The notes beneath the pieces were generated by a model. The model was given only the letters and a program-made list of their open reading frames with translations. It searched no databases and was not told the origin of the DNA. Positions 1 to 10,117 of a stretch of 64,000 nt of DNA are shown here, in pieces. The position numbers were made by a program, and so were the translations under genes. Numbering within the stretch: the stretch's first letter is position 1; each line of letters starts with the position of its first letter. The DNA comes from Pandoraea horticolens (GTDB lineage Bacteria > Pseudomonadota > Gammaproteobacteria > Burkholderiales > Burkholderiaceae): assembly GCF_902459555.1 (NCBI RefSeq), contig NZ_CABPSM010000005.1, positions 1 through 64,000 on the forward strand, in the 5' to 3' direction.

Positions 1-249
1 GTGTGGAACGTCACGCCAGCGCTGCACACGCCGCTCATGGCGGTGACGAACGCGATCTCGGCCATCGTGATCGTGGGCGCGATGCTCGCCGCGGGCCTGA
101 CCGAAGGCAGCCTCGGCAAGACGATGGGCGTGGTCGCGGTGGCGCTCGCTGCGGTGAACGTGTTCGGGGGCTTCCTCGTTACGCAGCGCATGCTCGAGAT
201 GTTCAAGAAGAAAGACAAGCCGGCGAAGGCTGAAGGGGACAAGCAATGA
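1..249 (+). CDS. pntA: NAD(P) transhydrogenase alpha subunit part 2 (5'-truncated by window edge)
   Basis: Small membrane part of the proton-translocating NAD(P)+ transhydrogenase, which uses the proton gradient to move hydride from NADH to NADP+. Only the last 82 residues are visible; the motif [19 protein letters not shown] is the conserved entry to the transmembrane bundle and normally lies about 20 residues inside the protein, so the true start is left of base 1 and the GTG at base 1 is not the start. Two hydrophobic helices (about residues 10-32 and 40-62) and a charged lysine-rich tail follow. The stop overlaps the pntB start in an ATGA junction, so the two are translationally coupled. 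The split alpha subunit (PntAA plus PntAB) is usual in Burkholderiales; the larger part should be just upstream. Confidence 0.93.
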   Translation: MWNVTPALHTPLMAVTNAISAIVIVGAMLAAGLTEGSLGKTMGVVAVALAAVNVFGGFLVTQRMLEMFKKKDKPAKAEGDKQ

Positions 250-1688
250 GCATGAATCTCGTCACGCTGCTATATCTGGTCGCGTCGATCTGTTTCATTC
301 AGGCGCTCAAGGGCTTGTCGAACCCAAAAATGGCGCGTCGCGGCAACGCGTTCGGCATGATCGGGATGGCCATTGCGGCGCTCACCACGCTTGCGCTGAT
401 CTACGAGTTGCGACGGCTGATGGGCGGCGGCTATTCGGGCCTCGGCCTGATCCTCGCGGGCCTCGTTGTCGGTGGCGGCATCGGTGCGTTCGTTGCGCGC
501 AAGGTCGAGATGACCAAGATGCCGGAGTTGGTCGCGGCCATGCACTCGCTGATCGGTCTGGCCGCCGTGTGTATCGCGGTGGCCGCCGTCGCAGAACCGG
601 CCGCGTTCGGCATCGTGCCTGCCGGGGAAACGGTATTGCCGCCGGGCAACCGCATCGAGTTGTTCATCGGCACGTTCGTCGGTGCGATCACGTTCTCGGG
701 TTCGGTCATCGCCTTCGGCAAGCTCTCGGGTAAGTACAAGTTCCGCCTGTTCCAGGGCGCACCGGTCCAGTTCACGGGCCAGCACACGATCAACCTGCTG
801 CTCGCCATCGCAATGCTCGGCTTCGGTGTGATCTTTTTCCTGTCGCAAAGCTGGCTGCCGTTCATTCTGATGACGGCCATCGCCTTCGTGCTGGGTGTGC
901 TCATCATCATCCCGATCGGCGGGGCGGATATGCCGGTCGTGGTGTCGATGCTGAACTCGTACTCCGGCTGGGCCGCCGCAGGCATCGGATTCTCGCTGAA
1001 CAATCCGATGCTCATCATCGCGGGTTCGCTGGTTGGCTCGTCGGGTGCGATTCTGTCGTACATCATGTGTAAAGCCATGAATCGCTCGTTCTTCAACGTG
1101 ATTCTCGGCGGCTTCGGGGCAACGCCCGGGGCAAGCGCCGCGGGCGGCGAGCAACAGCAACGTCCGGTGAAATCGGGCTCGCCGGATGACGCCGCGTTCC
1201 TCATGAGCAACGCCGAATCGCTGGTGATCGTGCCGGGTTACGGTCTGGCCGTGGCCCGCGCGCAGCACGCGCTCAAGGAACTGACAGACAAGCTCTCGGA
1301 GAAAGGCGTGAACGTGCGCTACGCCATTCACCCGGTGGCGGGCCGCATGCCAGGTCACATGAACGTGCTGCTCGCAGAAGCCGAAGTGCCGTACGATCAG
1401 GTGCTGGAGATGGACGAGATCAACGGTGAATTCGGCCAGACGGACGTGGTGCTGGTGCTCGGCGCGAACGACGTGGTGAACCCGGCGGCAAAGAACGATC
1501 CGCAATCGCCGATTGCCGGGATGCCGATTCTCGAGGCGTACAAGGCCAAGACGATCATCGTCAACAAGCGTTCGATGGCCGCGGGTTACGCCGGTCTCGA
1601 TAACGAACTGTTCTATCTCGACAAGACCATGATGGTCTTCGGCGACGCGAAGAAGGTTGTCGAAGAGATGGTCAAAGCGGTGGATTAA
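246..1688 (+). CDS. pntB: NAD(P) transhydrogenase beta subunit
   Basis: Beta subunit of the membrane transhydrogenase, 480 residues, close to the usual 460-480. The first ~270 residues form a string of hydrophobic helices (domain II, proton channel); residues ~305-480 are the NADP(H)-binding domain III, with the glycine-rich [10 protein letters not shown] stretch, the [12 protein letters not shown] segment and the [11 protein letters not shown] segment, all hallmark sites. A Q/S/P-rich linker (about 295-312) joins the domains. The start is the ATG that overlaps the upstream stop (ATGA). A 10-bp inverted repeat follows the stop, so the operon probably ends here. Confidence 0.96.
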   Translation: MSMNLVTLLYLVASICFIQALKGLSNPKMARRGNAFGMIGMAIAALTTLALIYELRRLMGGGYSGLGLILAGLVVGGGIGAFVARKVEMTKMPELVAAMHSLIGLAAVCIAVAAVAEPAAFGIVPAGETVLPPGNRIELFIGTFVGAITFSGSVIAFGKLSGKYKFRLFQGAPVQFTGQHTINLLLAIAMLGFGVIFFLSQSWLPFILMTAIAFVLGVLIIIPIGGADMPVVVSMLNSYSGWAAAGIGFSLNNPMLIIAGSLVGSSGAILSYIMCKAMNRSFFNVILGGFGATPGASAAGGEQQQRPVKSGSPDDAAFLMSNAESLVIVPGYGLAVARAQHALKELTDKLSEKGVNVRYAIHPVAGRMPGHMNVLLAEAEVPYDQVLEMDEINGEFGQTDVVLVLGANDVVNPAAKNDPQSPIAGMPILEAYKAKTIIVNKRSMAAGYAGLDNELFYLDKTMMVFGDAKKVVEEMVKAVD

Positions 1689-1714
1689 CGCGACGAGCCG
1701 GCGTCGGCGGGGAA

Positions 1715-1749
1715 GCGGGGCTGCATGGCACGGCAAGGCGCAGCCCCGC
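1715..1749. terminator. Strong stem-loop after pntB, without T tract
   Basis: Perfect 10-bp arms (1715-1724 and 1740-1749, GCGGGGCTGC / GCAGCCCCGC) with a 15-nt loop lie between the pntB stop and the next gene. No T run follows, so it may be a weak or Rho-assisted terminator, or an mRNA-end stabiliser. The right arm touches the mtnN -10 candidate at 1752. Confidence 0.45.
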
Positions 1750-1751
1750 GC

Positions 1752-1757
1752 TACAAT
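1752..1757 (+). promoter_or_regulatory. Candidate -10 element of mtnN
   Basis: TACAAT lies 33 bases before the mtnN ATG. No convincing -35 is visible because the upstream stretch is the stem-loop described above. The same CTACAAT word precedes ruvB and the OsmC-like gene in this window. Confidence 0.4.
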
Positions 1758-1789
1758 GCGCGCTTCTCGTTGCCCGCTGGAATCGCGTC

Positions 1790-2551
1790 ATGACGCTCGG
1801 TATTGTCGCTGCCCTTCATGAAGAAATTGCCGATCTGCTCGCCGAAATGGCCCCTGGGGCGCACGTCGAGCACATCGGTATGCGCGACTATCATGTGGGC
1901 AAATTGCACGGGCACGACTGTGTCATCGTGCTCGCGCGCATCGGCAAAGTCGCGGCGGCGGCCACCACGGCCGCGTTGATTCACCGGTTCGACGTCGACG
2001 AAATCGTCTTCACCGGCTTGGCGGGCGGACTCGCCCACGGATTGTCGGTCGGTGATGTCGTGATAGCAGACACGTTCGTGCAACACGACATGGACGCCAG
2101 CCCCCTCTTCCCCCGCTTCGAAATCCCCCTGCTCGGACGTGCTACCTTCGACACCGCCCCGGCCCTGCGCGACGCGCTCGCACAAGCCGCCCGCGACTGG
2201 CTCGCCGACGAGATGCCTGCACAGATTCGCGCGGCGGTGCGCGCCGAATTGCAGATGACCACGCCGCGCGTACACATCGGAAAGATTGCGAGTGGTGACC
2301 GGTTCGTCTCCAGTGCGCAAGAAGTCGATCGTCTGCGCGACGCGCTACCCGAGGCACTCGCCGTGGAGATGGAAGGCGCGGCCGTGGCACAGGTGTGTCA
2401 CGAGTACGGCATCCCGTTCGCCGTGATGCGCACGCTCTCCGATGCTGCCGACGACGACGCGCACGTCGACTTCGCACGCTTCCTGCGCGAGGTGGCCAGC
2501 CATTATTCGCACGGCATCCTGCGTCGTTTCCTGACGGCACGGCACGCGTAG
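1790..2551 (+). CDS. mtnN: 5'-methylthioadenosine/S-adenosylhomocysteine nucleosidase
   Basis: Hydrolyses MTA, SAH and 5'-deoxyadenosine to adenine plus the thioribose moiety, clearing inhibitory by-products of SAM use. The N-terminus GIVAALHEEI carries the catalytic base glutamate position, FTGLAGGL is the ribose/phosphate-loop glycine motif, VEMEGAAVAQVC gives the Met-Glu pair that grips the ribose, and RTLSDAAD supplies the catalytic Asp. At 253 residues it is ~20 longer than the E. coli enzyme, mostly from an insertion around residues 100-165 rich in Ala/Arg. ATG 1790 is preceded by a weak TGGAA. It stands alone between pntB and the orphan gene. Confidence 0.94.
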   Translation: MTLGIVAALHEEIADLLAEMAPGAHVEHIGMRDYHVGKLHGHDCVIVLARIGKVAAAATTAALIHRFDVDEIVFTGLAGGLAHGLSVGDVVIADTFVQHDMDASPLFPRFEIPLLGRATFDTAPALRDALAQAARDWLADEMPAQIRAAVRAELQMTTPRVHIGKIASGDRFVSSAQEVDRLRDALPEALAVEMEGAAVAQVCHEYGIPFAVMRTLSDAADDDAHVDFARFLREVASHYSHGILRRFLTARHA

Positions 2552-2625
2552 ACTGACGAGCACAGCGCTGCCGGCACCGCGGGATATCCGCGTCCGACGC
2601 CGCGCGTGCGTCGCCCTCCCCGTTT

Positions 2626-2712
2626 GGACAATCCGGCGCGCGATATCGACATCGCGCGCCGGATTCCCTCTCGACAATGCCCCTTTCCACATTGTCCGAA
2701 GGAAATTGTCGA
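2626..2712. repeat. Nested inverted repeats in the leader of the orphan gene
   Basis: Two kinds of symmetry are packed into 87 bases. A perfect 15-bp inverted repeat (2630-2644 and 2651-2665, 6-nt loop) is preceded and followed by four GACAAT-type words: GGACAAT 2626, TCGACAAT 2671, ATTGTCC 2691, ATTGTCGA 2705. The last word includes the A of the start codon, and GAAGGA, the probable ribosome site, lies between the last two words. Pairing of 2671-2678 with 2705-2712 would enclose the ribosome site in a loop. Could be operators, a terminator for mtnN, or a translational switch. Confidence 0.6.
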
Positions 2713-3797
2713 TGAACGTTGGAGACTCTCATGTCGCGGCAAGCGCGCAGGCGCACCTGGGTGTGACGGCACTCGAGCCGATCTACCGATCGCTCAGTTG
2801 GAGCGACGTCGTCCAGATCCGGGCTCTCAATCCGAAATGCAATCCGACGAAAGCCGCAATCGCACTCGCCGCCGCGCACCCTGACAGTGTATTCGGACGA
2901 GAAATCGAGCCTTACGTCGGCAAGACGCCCATCGGCGAACCAGCCCGCAACGCGCAACAGCGCCTCACGCTGCGTCACCTCGCGGTGCTGGAAGATCATG
3001 AGGTGACGGTGGATTTGCTCAGAGATGCCGGCCTGCCCGATGCCATTGCCGTCGACCTCGTACATCGGCTGATCGCGCGCCCCACAGGCTGGACAATCTT
3101 CGAGCGGCTCGTGCTCACGCCGAACCTGAACGCCTGGGCGCGCTCGGTGATCGAGCGAGACGAGGCTGTCCATGTCGCCGACGATGTTCTGACGCTGCGG
3201 ATCTTGCAGGCCTTCGGCCACGACGTCGCCGTGCCCTGGTCGTTCGACGTCACCAACAAATGGGTGCATTTCTACAGCGCCTCCACGAGCGAGACGGGAA
3301 GTCTCAGACAGCTGCTCGATATGGCGACCATGGATCGACTGGACGACGACTGCATACGCGACGCCTGCCGCAGGGCCTATCAGGCGTTGGTGCATACGCA
3401 CCATGGCGCAGGCGGACAGGTCTGGCCGCATTGGGAGGTGAGAAACGGGCTCTGGGAGATTTATCCGGACCCGCGCGGGGCGACATTCCGGGACGACATC
3501 GTGTCCCACAATGCAGTGACCTGCGAGACGGAGCGGTGGCTCAGGAACGTCACGGTAGTGGGGTGCGTCGACATTCCGGGTCACTCGCCACGCACCGGCC
3601 CCGACTACGACAGCGATCTCTCCGACCCGGACAACCTGACGTGCGATCCCGCCCTGCCCCCCATCAGACCAAGCGAACTGTGGGACCGCCGCGCGGCATC
3701 GGCCACCGGACGGCGGGCGGTGCGAGCGACCCCGACGCCCCCCTTCGTATCGCCTTCGCACGGCGTGAACATATCACCCTCCGACGAGAGCCGATAG
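2712..3797 (+). CDS. Hypothetical protein of unknown function
   Basis: I do not recognise this 361-residue protein. Start chosen at ATG 2712, with GAAGGA 9 bases upstream; a TTG two codons earlier is also open. It is soluble (no signal peptide, no hydrophobic helix). Visible stretches: a helical N-terminal half with several acidic/hydrophobic repeats (residues ~60-170), a His/Trp-rich middle containing VHTHHGAGGQVWPHWE (~222-237), then VVGCVDIPG (~281) and a Ser/Pro/Asp-rich, probably disordered C-terminus from ~290. It has no co-oriented partner; an intrinsic terminator follows 30 bases after the stop. Codon use is like its neighbours, so recent transfer is not obvious. Could be a lineage-specific gene or an effector-like protein; that is speculation. 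Confidence 0.7.
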   Translation: MNVGDSHVAASAQAHLGVTALEPIYRSLSWSDVVQIRALNPKCNPTKAAIALAAAHPDSVFGREIEPYVGKTPIGEPARNAQQRLTLRHLAVLEDHEVTVDLLRDAGLPDAIAVDLVHRLIARPTGWTIFERLVLTPNLNAWARSVIERDEAVHVADDVLTLRILQAFGHDVAVPWSFDVTNKWVHFYSASTSETGSLRQLLDMATMDRLDDDCIRDACRRAYQALVHTHHGAGGQVWPHWEVRNGLWEIYPDPRGATFRDDIVSHNAVTCETERWLRNVTVVGCVDIPGHSPRTGPDYDSDLSDPDNLTCDPALPPIRPSELWDRRAASATGRRAVRATPTPPFVSPSHGVNISPSDESR

Positions 3798-3828
3798 CCT
3801 CGCGTAATCGGTGCCCTCAACAAAGCAA

Positions 3829-3855
3829 AAGACCGGCAATCGCCGGTCTTTTTCG
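3829..3855. terminator. Intrinsic terminator, shared by converging genes
   Basis: AAGACCGGC (3829-3837) pairs with GCCGGTCTT (3842-3850) around a 4-nt loop, followed on the plus strand by TTT and preceded by AAAA, so it also works on the minus strand. It sits between the orphan gene (plus) and the THUMP methyltransferase (minus). Confidence 0.85.
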
Positions 3856-3876
3856 CAACGCCGGGCAACGACTCGC

Positions 3877-5217
3877 TTACGCTTGCGGCGCGCCGTCGTC
3901 TCCCTTGCCTTCGCTCTCGCCGCGCTTGCGCACCGAACCGGCAATCAGATCGAAGCGGAACAGGCGGCATTCCAGCGCACCGTTGTACAGTGGCGTGCGA
4001 CGCGATTCGCGCAGACGCATCTGGCCCGGCAGGCTCATATCGGCCGTCAGCAGATACGCGCTCCAACCGGTAAAGCGCTGCTTGAGGGCGTCGCCAAAGG
4101 CGCGGAAGAACTCGGCATCCACGCCGTCCGGCTGGTTACGCTGAAACCCGCCGCGATTGCCCTGCACATCGGGAGAATGGCGCTCGTCGTCGTCCCGGCC
4201 GTCACGGCTGTCACGTCCGTCGCGCGAAGCACGGCGTCCGCGCACTTCGATACGCTCACCGTACGGCGGATTCGCCACGATGATCCCCGGACGATCCACC
4301 GGCGGTGACATATCACGCGCATCCACCTGCTTAAGGCCGATGTCGCCCACCCCAGCACGCTCCAGATTGGCGCGCGCCTTGACCAGCATGTCACCCGAAA
4401 TATCGCTGCCGAAAATCGTCGACGGCACGCCGCGCACGCGCGCGTCGCGCTGCGCGTCTGCCGCCTGCACCTTCAGCGCTTGCCACGCCGTGATGTCGTA
4501 GTCCTTGAGCTTCTCGAAACCGAAGCGGCGGCCGGCGCCCGCAGGCACGCCCAGTGCGATCTGCGCGGCTTCCGCAAGGAACGTGCCGCTGCCGCACATC
4601 GGGTCGTACAGCACCATGTCGGCGGCCGTATCGGTGCGCCAGCCGGCCAGTCGCAAGATGCCGGCGGCCAAATTCTCGCGCAGCGGGGCCGCGCCCTTGT
4701 CCAGACGCCAGCCGCGCTTGAACAGCGCTTCGCCGGAGGTGTCGAGATAGAGTGTGGCGTCGGTCGCGGTCAGGAACGCGAACACGCGAACGTCAGGCTC
4801 CGACGTATCGATGTTCGGCCGCGCGCCGGTCTTCTCGCGCAGACGATCGCACACGGCGTCCTTGACGCGTAGCGTGACGAATTCGAGACTGCGCACCGGC
4901 GCCTTGATACCGGTGACGTCCACGCGCAAGGTCTGCTGATAGGAGAACCATTCTTCCCAGCGTTGCGAGAGCGCGAAGGCGTAGATGTCCTGCTCGGTGC
5001 GATAGGCCTGCTGGGCCACGCGCAGCAACACACGGCTCGCGATGCGCGAATGCAGGTTAGCTGCAATGCCGGCCGCCCACGGACCGGCGAAATGCACGCC
5101 ACCCGGCACCTGTTTGCCCACCGATACCGGCGCCAGACGGCCCAACTCTGCCAGTTCGGCGGCAAGCGCCTCTTCCAGTCCGCGAGGACAGGGCGCGAAG
5201 AATTCGAAGGAAGCCAT
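3877..5217 (-). CDS. THUMP-domain class I SAM-dependent RNA methyltransferase (RlmL N-domain/YpsC type)
   Basis: Probable rRNA guanine-N2 methyltransferase of the RlmL/YpsC family. Residues ~45-155 form the THUMP RNA-binding domain, preceded by a ferredoxin-like N-terminus (MASFEFFAPCPRGLEEALAA). The catalytic Rossmann fold follows: YDPMCGSGTFLAEA (~210) is SAM motif I and ANPPYGER (~330) is the N-P-P-Y catalytic motif. Right after NPPY there is an odd Arg/Asp/Gly-rich insertion, encoded by a GTC/CGT-rich imperfect repeat at about 4170-4235. I chose ATG 5217; a GTG at 5238 is in frame but homologues begin at the MASFE stretch. Exact substrate cannot be told from sequence. Confidence 0.88.
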   Translation of the reverse strand: MASFEFFAPCPRGLEEALAAELAELGRLAPVSVGKQVPGGVHFAGPWAAGIAANLHSRIASRVLLRVAQQAYRTEQDIYAFALSQRWEEWFSYQQTLRVDVTGIKAPVRSLEFVTLRVKDAVCDRLREKTGARPNIDTSEPDVRVFAFLTATDATLYLDTSGEALFKRGWRLDKGAAPLRENLAAGILRLAGWRTDTAADMVLYDPMCGSGTFLAEAAQIALGVPAGAGRRFGFEKLKDYDITAWQALKVQAADAQRDARVRGVPSTIFGSDISGDMLVKARANLERAGVGDIGLKQVDARDMSPPVDRPGIIVANPPYGERIEVRGRRASRDGRDSRDGRDDDERHSPDVQGNRGGFQRNQPDGVDAEFFRAFGDALKQRFTGWSAYLLTADMSLPGQMRLRESRRTPLYNGALECRLFRFDLIAGSVRKRGESEGKGDDGAPQA

Positions 5218-5266
5218 TTCGATGCGTACGACCGGCACGCGAAGTGCCGGCGGAGGGAATAAACCG

Positions 5267-5800
5267 CTATTGTACGCGCGCCGCCCCGGCAGACGTCAGC
5301 GGCACGCCACCGGGGCAGGCGGCGAGTTTGTGCAGCAGGGTCTCGACGATGGCGTCGGGCGACTCGCGGATATCGATCACCAGCGCGTCGCGCGGCTCTT
5401 CGAGCGTGTCGAACTGGCTTTGCAGCAGCGCCGGATCGAAGAAATGCCCCGAGCGCGAGGCCAATCGCTCGCCAATCACTTCCGGGGCGCCTTTCAGATA
5501 CACGAACACGACGTCACCGTCGTGCTCGCCCAGGACATCGCGATAGCGCGAGCGCAACGCCGAGCAGGCGAACACATGATGACGCCCCGACAACCGGCGC
5601 GCGACGATGGCCTCACGGATCGCGGCAAGCCACGGGGCACGGTCGTCATCGCCCAGTGCCTCGCCGCGACGCATCTTTTCGATGTTCGCGGCACTGTGAA
5701 ACGAATCCGCGTCGGAAAACCCGCAGCCCAAGCGGTCGGCAAGCTGCTGCCCGACCGTGCTCTTGCCGCTGCCCGATACGCCCATTACCACGACGATCAT
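5267..5800 (-). CDS. gntK: Gluconokinase
   Basis: Phosphorylates gluconate to 6-phosphogluconate, feeding Edd. The 177-residue protein opens with a P-loop, MGVSGSGKST, and has DADSFHS (substrate pocket) and ACSALRSRYRD, all typical of the GntK family. ATG 5800 was chosen because GGAGG lies 6 bases upstream and the P-loop is then N-terminal; a longer reading to 5872 adds an unrelated Arg-rich head. A short C-terminal extension beyond the usual end is rich in Gly/Ala. It is the last gene of the gntP-gntK pair on the minus strand. Confidence 0.95.
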   Translation of the reverse strand: MIVVVMGVSGSGKSTVGQQLADRLGCGFSDADSFHSAANIEKMRRGEALGDDDRAPWLAAIREAIVARRLSGRHHVFACSALRSRYRDVLGEHDGDVVFVYLKGAPEVIGERLASRSGHFFDPALLQSQFDTLEEPRDALVIDIRESPDAIVETLLHKLAACPGGVPLTSAGAARVQ

Positions 5801-5879
5801 GGCTCGCCTCCTTATCACTTTTGCTACCTGCCGACTTGCGTCGGCGTGTTGCCGACGTTGCGCGTTCTGCATCGAAACC

Positions 5880-7235
5880 TCAGACCACCGTCGCGAGGCC
5901 GAGCGTGAGCAACAACGCCACTACCGAAATGATCGTCTCGCAAACCGTCCAGGTCTTGAAGGTCTGCGGCACGGTCATGTTGAAGTACTCCTTGACCAAC
6001 CAGAAGCCGCCGTCGTTCACGTGCGACAGGATCAGCGACCCCGCGCCCGTGGCCAACACCATCAGTTCAGGCTTCACCGTGGTGCCTGCGGCCGCCGCGA
6101 TCGGTGCGACGATGCCGCACGCGGTGGTCATCGCCACCGTGGCGGAGCCCGTCGCGATACGGATCAGCACCGCCACCAGCCAGCCCAGCAACAGCGGCGA
6201 GAGGTTCGCGTGCGTCGCCACATCGACGATCGCCTTCGACACGCCGCTGTCCATCAGAATACGCCCGAAACCACCGCCCGCTCCCACCACCAGCGTGATC
6301 GTGGCAATCGGCGCCAGACACTCGTTAGTGAACTTCAGAATCTGGTCGCGATTGAAGCCGCGCCGCTTGCCGAACGTGAAGAAGCTCACCAGCGTGGCGA
6401 TGAGCAGCGCCATCACCGAGTTGCCGATGAGGCGCAGAAAATCGTTGGCGAAGGTCTTCGGCGCGAAGAACAGGTCGGCCCAGCTACCGATAAGCATCAG
6501 GATCACCGGCAGCAGAATCGTGAACAGCGTGACGCCGAAACCCGGCAGTTCGCTCATGGCACGATCTTTTTCGACGAACTGTGCGAGCAGGGGATTGTCC
6601 GGGTTCGGCACGACGTAGCGCGAGATCAGCTTCGCGAAGAGCGGACCGGCAATTGCCGCCGTCGGAATGCCGACAATCAGCGCATACATGATGGTGTGGC
6701 CGATGTCCGCGTTATAGGCGGTCACGGCCAGCAACGCGGCCGGGTGCGGCGGAATCAGGCCGTGTACGACCGACAGCCCCGCGACCATCGGAATGCCGAC
6801 GAGCACCATCGACGTACCGGTACGCTTGGCAACGTTAAACGCAATCGGAATCAGCAGCACGAAGCCGACTTCGAAGAACACCGGCAGACCGACGATGAAC
6901 GCGATCACGACCATCGCCCAGTGCACGTTCTTTTCGCCGAAGAGCCCGATGAGCGTGCGCGCAATGCGCTCCGCGCCGCCGGACTCGGCCATCATCTTGC
7001 CAAGCATCGTGCCAAGCCCCACCACGAGGGCGATGTGCCCCAGCGTGTTGCCCACGCCCGTCTCGAATGCCTTGACGATGCCGCCCATCGGCATGCCCAC
7101 CGCCAGCCCGAGCACGAGCGAAACGACGATCAGCGTGATGAACGGACTCAGTTTGAAGCGCGCGATCAGCACAATCAGCGCGATTACCGCGACAAGCGCG
7201 TACACCAGCAACAAGTTGCCTTGCACCGCGACCAT
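5880..7235 (-). CDS. gntP: Gluconate:H+ symporter, GntP family
   Basis: Inner-membrane importer for gluconate or a related sugar acid. The 451 residues form 12 or more hydrophobic helices; typical GntP signatures are GLGTMLGKMMAESGGAERIA (~75-94) and the IPPHPAALLA motif (~165), plus the terminal AALLLT helix. GAGGAG lies 6 bases before the ATG. gntK follows after 79 bases and the two are likely one operon. A GntR-type operator (7301-7314) sits 66-79 bases upstream of the start, so gluconate-responsive control is likely. Confidence 0.94.
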   Translation of the reverse strand: MVAVQGNLLLVYALVAVIALIVLIARFKLSPFITLIVVSLVLGLAVGMPMGGIVKAFETGVGNTLGHIALVVGLGTMLGKMMAESGGAERIARTLIGLFGEKNVHWAMVVIAFIVGLPVFFEVGFVLLIPIAFNVAKRTGTSMVLVGIPMVAGLSVVHGLIPPHPAALLAVTAYNADIGHTIMYALIVGIPTAAIAGPLFAKLISRYVVPNPDNPLLAQFVEKDRAMSELPGFGVTLFTILLPVILMLIGSWADLFFAPKTFANDFLRLIGNSVMALLIATLVSFFTFGKRRGFNRDQILKFTNECLAPIATITLVVGAGGGFGRILMDSGVSKAIVDVATHANLSPLLLGWLVAVLIRIATGSATVAMTTACGIVAPIAAAAGTTVKPELMVLATGAGSLILSHVNDGGFWLVKEYFNMTVPQTFKTWTVCETIISVVALLLTLGLATVV

Positions 7236-7300
7236 GGGGGTCTCCTCGTTTGGCTAGTTGGGCGGATGCCCGATGGGCTTGCGCCCGATTATTGGAATCC

Positions 7301-7314
7301 TGTTATGGGTAACA
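7301..7314 (-). promoter_or_regulatory. Candidate GntR-type gluconate operator
   Basis: Read on the minus strand the site is TGTTACCCATAACA, an almost perfect palindrome matching 12 of 14 positions of TGTTACCGGTAACA, the general form of operators bound by the LacI-family gluconate repressor GntR in enterobacteria. It lies 66-79 bases upstream of gntP, and an AATAAT -10-like word follows it toward the gene. No gntR gene is in the window, so the regulator must be elsewhere. Confidence 0.55.
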
Positions 7315-7347
7315 CCAGCGTTGCACGGCCGTACTACCGCCTCGCGC

Positions 7348-7974
7348 TCAGCCGCGCGGCAACGCCGCAGCGGCGCGGGCCAGACGCGTGATGCCGTCCC
7401 AGTCGCGGGCGTCGACGAGCGCCTTAGGCGTCAGCCACGAGCCGCCCACGCACACCACGTTCGGTTGCGCGAGATACGACGGCGCCGACTCTGCGCTGAT
7501 GCCGCCCGTCGGGCAGAAACGCACCTGGCGGAACGGGCCGTACAGTGCCCGCAGCATGGGCACGCCACCCGAGGGCTCGGCCGGGAAGAACTTCACCGTC
7601 TCGTAGCCGTCGGCGAGCGCCGCCAGAATGTCGGAGGGCGTAACCACGCCCGGCAGCAGCGGCAGCCCCGCCGCCTTGGACGCAGCGCCCAGCACGCTCG
7701 TGTAGCCCGGCGAGACGCCGAAGCGCGCCCCGGCAGCCACGGCCTGCGCCATTTCCTCCGCACGTGTGAGCGTGCCCACACCGACGATCAGGTCGTCGGA
7801 CAGGCCTGCCACGTGGCGAATGACGTCCATTGCGGCCGGCGTACGCAGCGTGATTTCGAGTACCCGCACGCCGCCCGCGAGCAGTGCGCGCGAAACTTGC
7901 TCGCCCTGCTCGACGCTGTCGAACTGGAGCACCGGAACCACGGGGCCGGCACGAACGATGTCATTGATGTCCAT
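7348..7974 (-). CDS. eda: 2-keto-3-deoxy-6-phosphogluconate aldolase
   Basis: Cleaves KDPG to pyruvate and glyceraldehyde 3-phosphate, the last Entner-Doudoroff step. The 208 residues follow the family from end to end: VVPVLQFDS at the N-terminus, LEITLRTPAA (active-site Glu), GVGTLTRAEE, GARFGVSPG, and TVKFFPAE with the Schiff-base lysine; PTGGIS closes the phosphate site. It lies 36 bases downstream of edd on the same strand and is surely co-transcribed. The 112-base gap to gntP contains the gluconate operator, so gntP can be controlled separately. Confidence 0.97.
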   Translation of the reverse strand: MDINDIVRAGPVVPVLQFDSVEQGEQVSRALLAGGVRVLEITLRTPAAMDVIRHVAGLSDDLIVGVGTLTRAEEMAQAVAAGARFGVSPGYTSVLGAASKAAGLPLLPGVVTPSDILAALADGYETVKFFPAEPSGGVPMLRALYGPFRQVRFCPTGGISAESAPSYLAQPNVVCVGGSWLTPKALVDARDWDGITRLARAAAALPRG

Positions 7975-8010
7975 TACGTTTTCCTTGAATGCCGTGACGT
8001 GGACTGCACG

Positions 8011-9846
<1,836 letters not shown>

Positions 9847-9903
9847 GCCGGGGAACGGGATTGCAACGCACCCAGGGGCAGGCGCGATTGGGAGCGGAGT
9901 TTA

Positions 9904-9916
9904 GTAGAAATTCTAC
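9904..9916. promoter_or_regulatory. Candidate HexR operator 1 (edd-proximal)
   Basis: GTAGAAATTCTAC is a perfect 13-bp palindrome, 58-70 bases upstream of the edd start. With its flanks (AGTAGAAATTCTACA) it fits 13 of 15 positions of the TGTArTwwwwyTACA-like pattern reported for proteobacterial HexR. Placement next to hexR and edd makes autoregulated KDPG-responsive repression the obvious reading; binding itself is inferred. Confidence 0.5.
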
Positions 9917-10031
9917 ATCCCATCAATCAAAAGCCATCGGCATCCGGGGTTTTACTTAGTCTTTTCCATGAGTTACGCGAGTTATTGTCATATTGAGAAA
10001 TGACGATTCATAATATGAAATCTTATATTTT

Positions 10032-10046
10032 TGTAGTTTTTGTACA
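10032..10046. promoter_or_regulatory. Candidate HexR operator 2 (hexR-proximal)
   Basis: TGTAGTTTTTGTACA has matching TGTA/TACA ends and fits 14 of 15 positions of the same HexR-like pattern. It lies in the AT-rich core of the edd-hexR gap, 116 bases from the first site and 221 bases before the hexR ATG. The 420-base gap holds no gene. Confidence 0.45.
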
Positions 10047-10108
10047 TTTCTGTCGTAATCCCCCTACCGAAACACCCGGCGTCGCGCTGCGGCGCCACGG
10101 CTTGCGGG

Positions 10109-10117
10109 TGCTATAGT
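10109..10117 (+). promoter_or_regulatory. Candidate extended -10 promoter of hexR
   Basis: TGCTATAGT is an extended -10 (TGnTATAGT) pointing at hexR, without an evident -35. It would give a leader of about 140 bases. Confidence 0.35.

Noticed and set aside
270-1736. Minus-strand open frame of 488 codons across pntB
   Set aside because: Exact antisense shadow of a well-conserved gene; Arg/His-rich composition typical of high-GC reverse frames, no homology.
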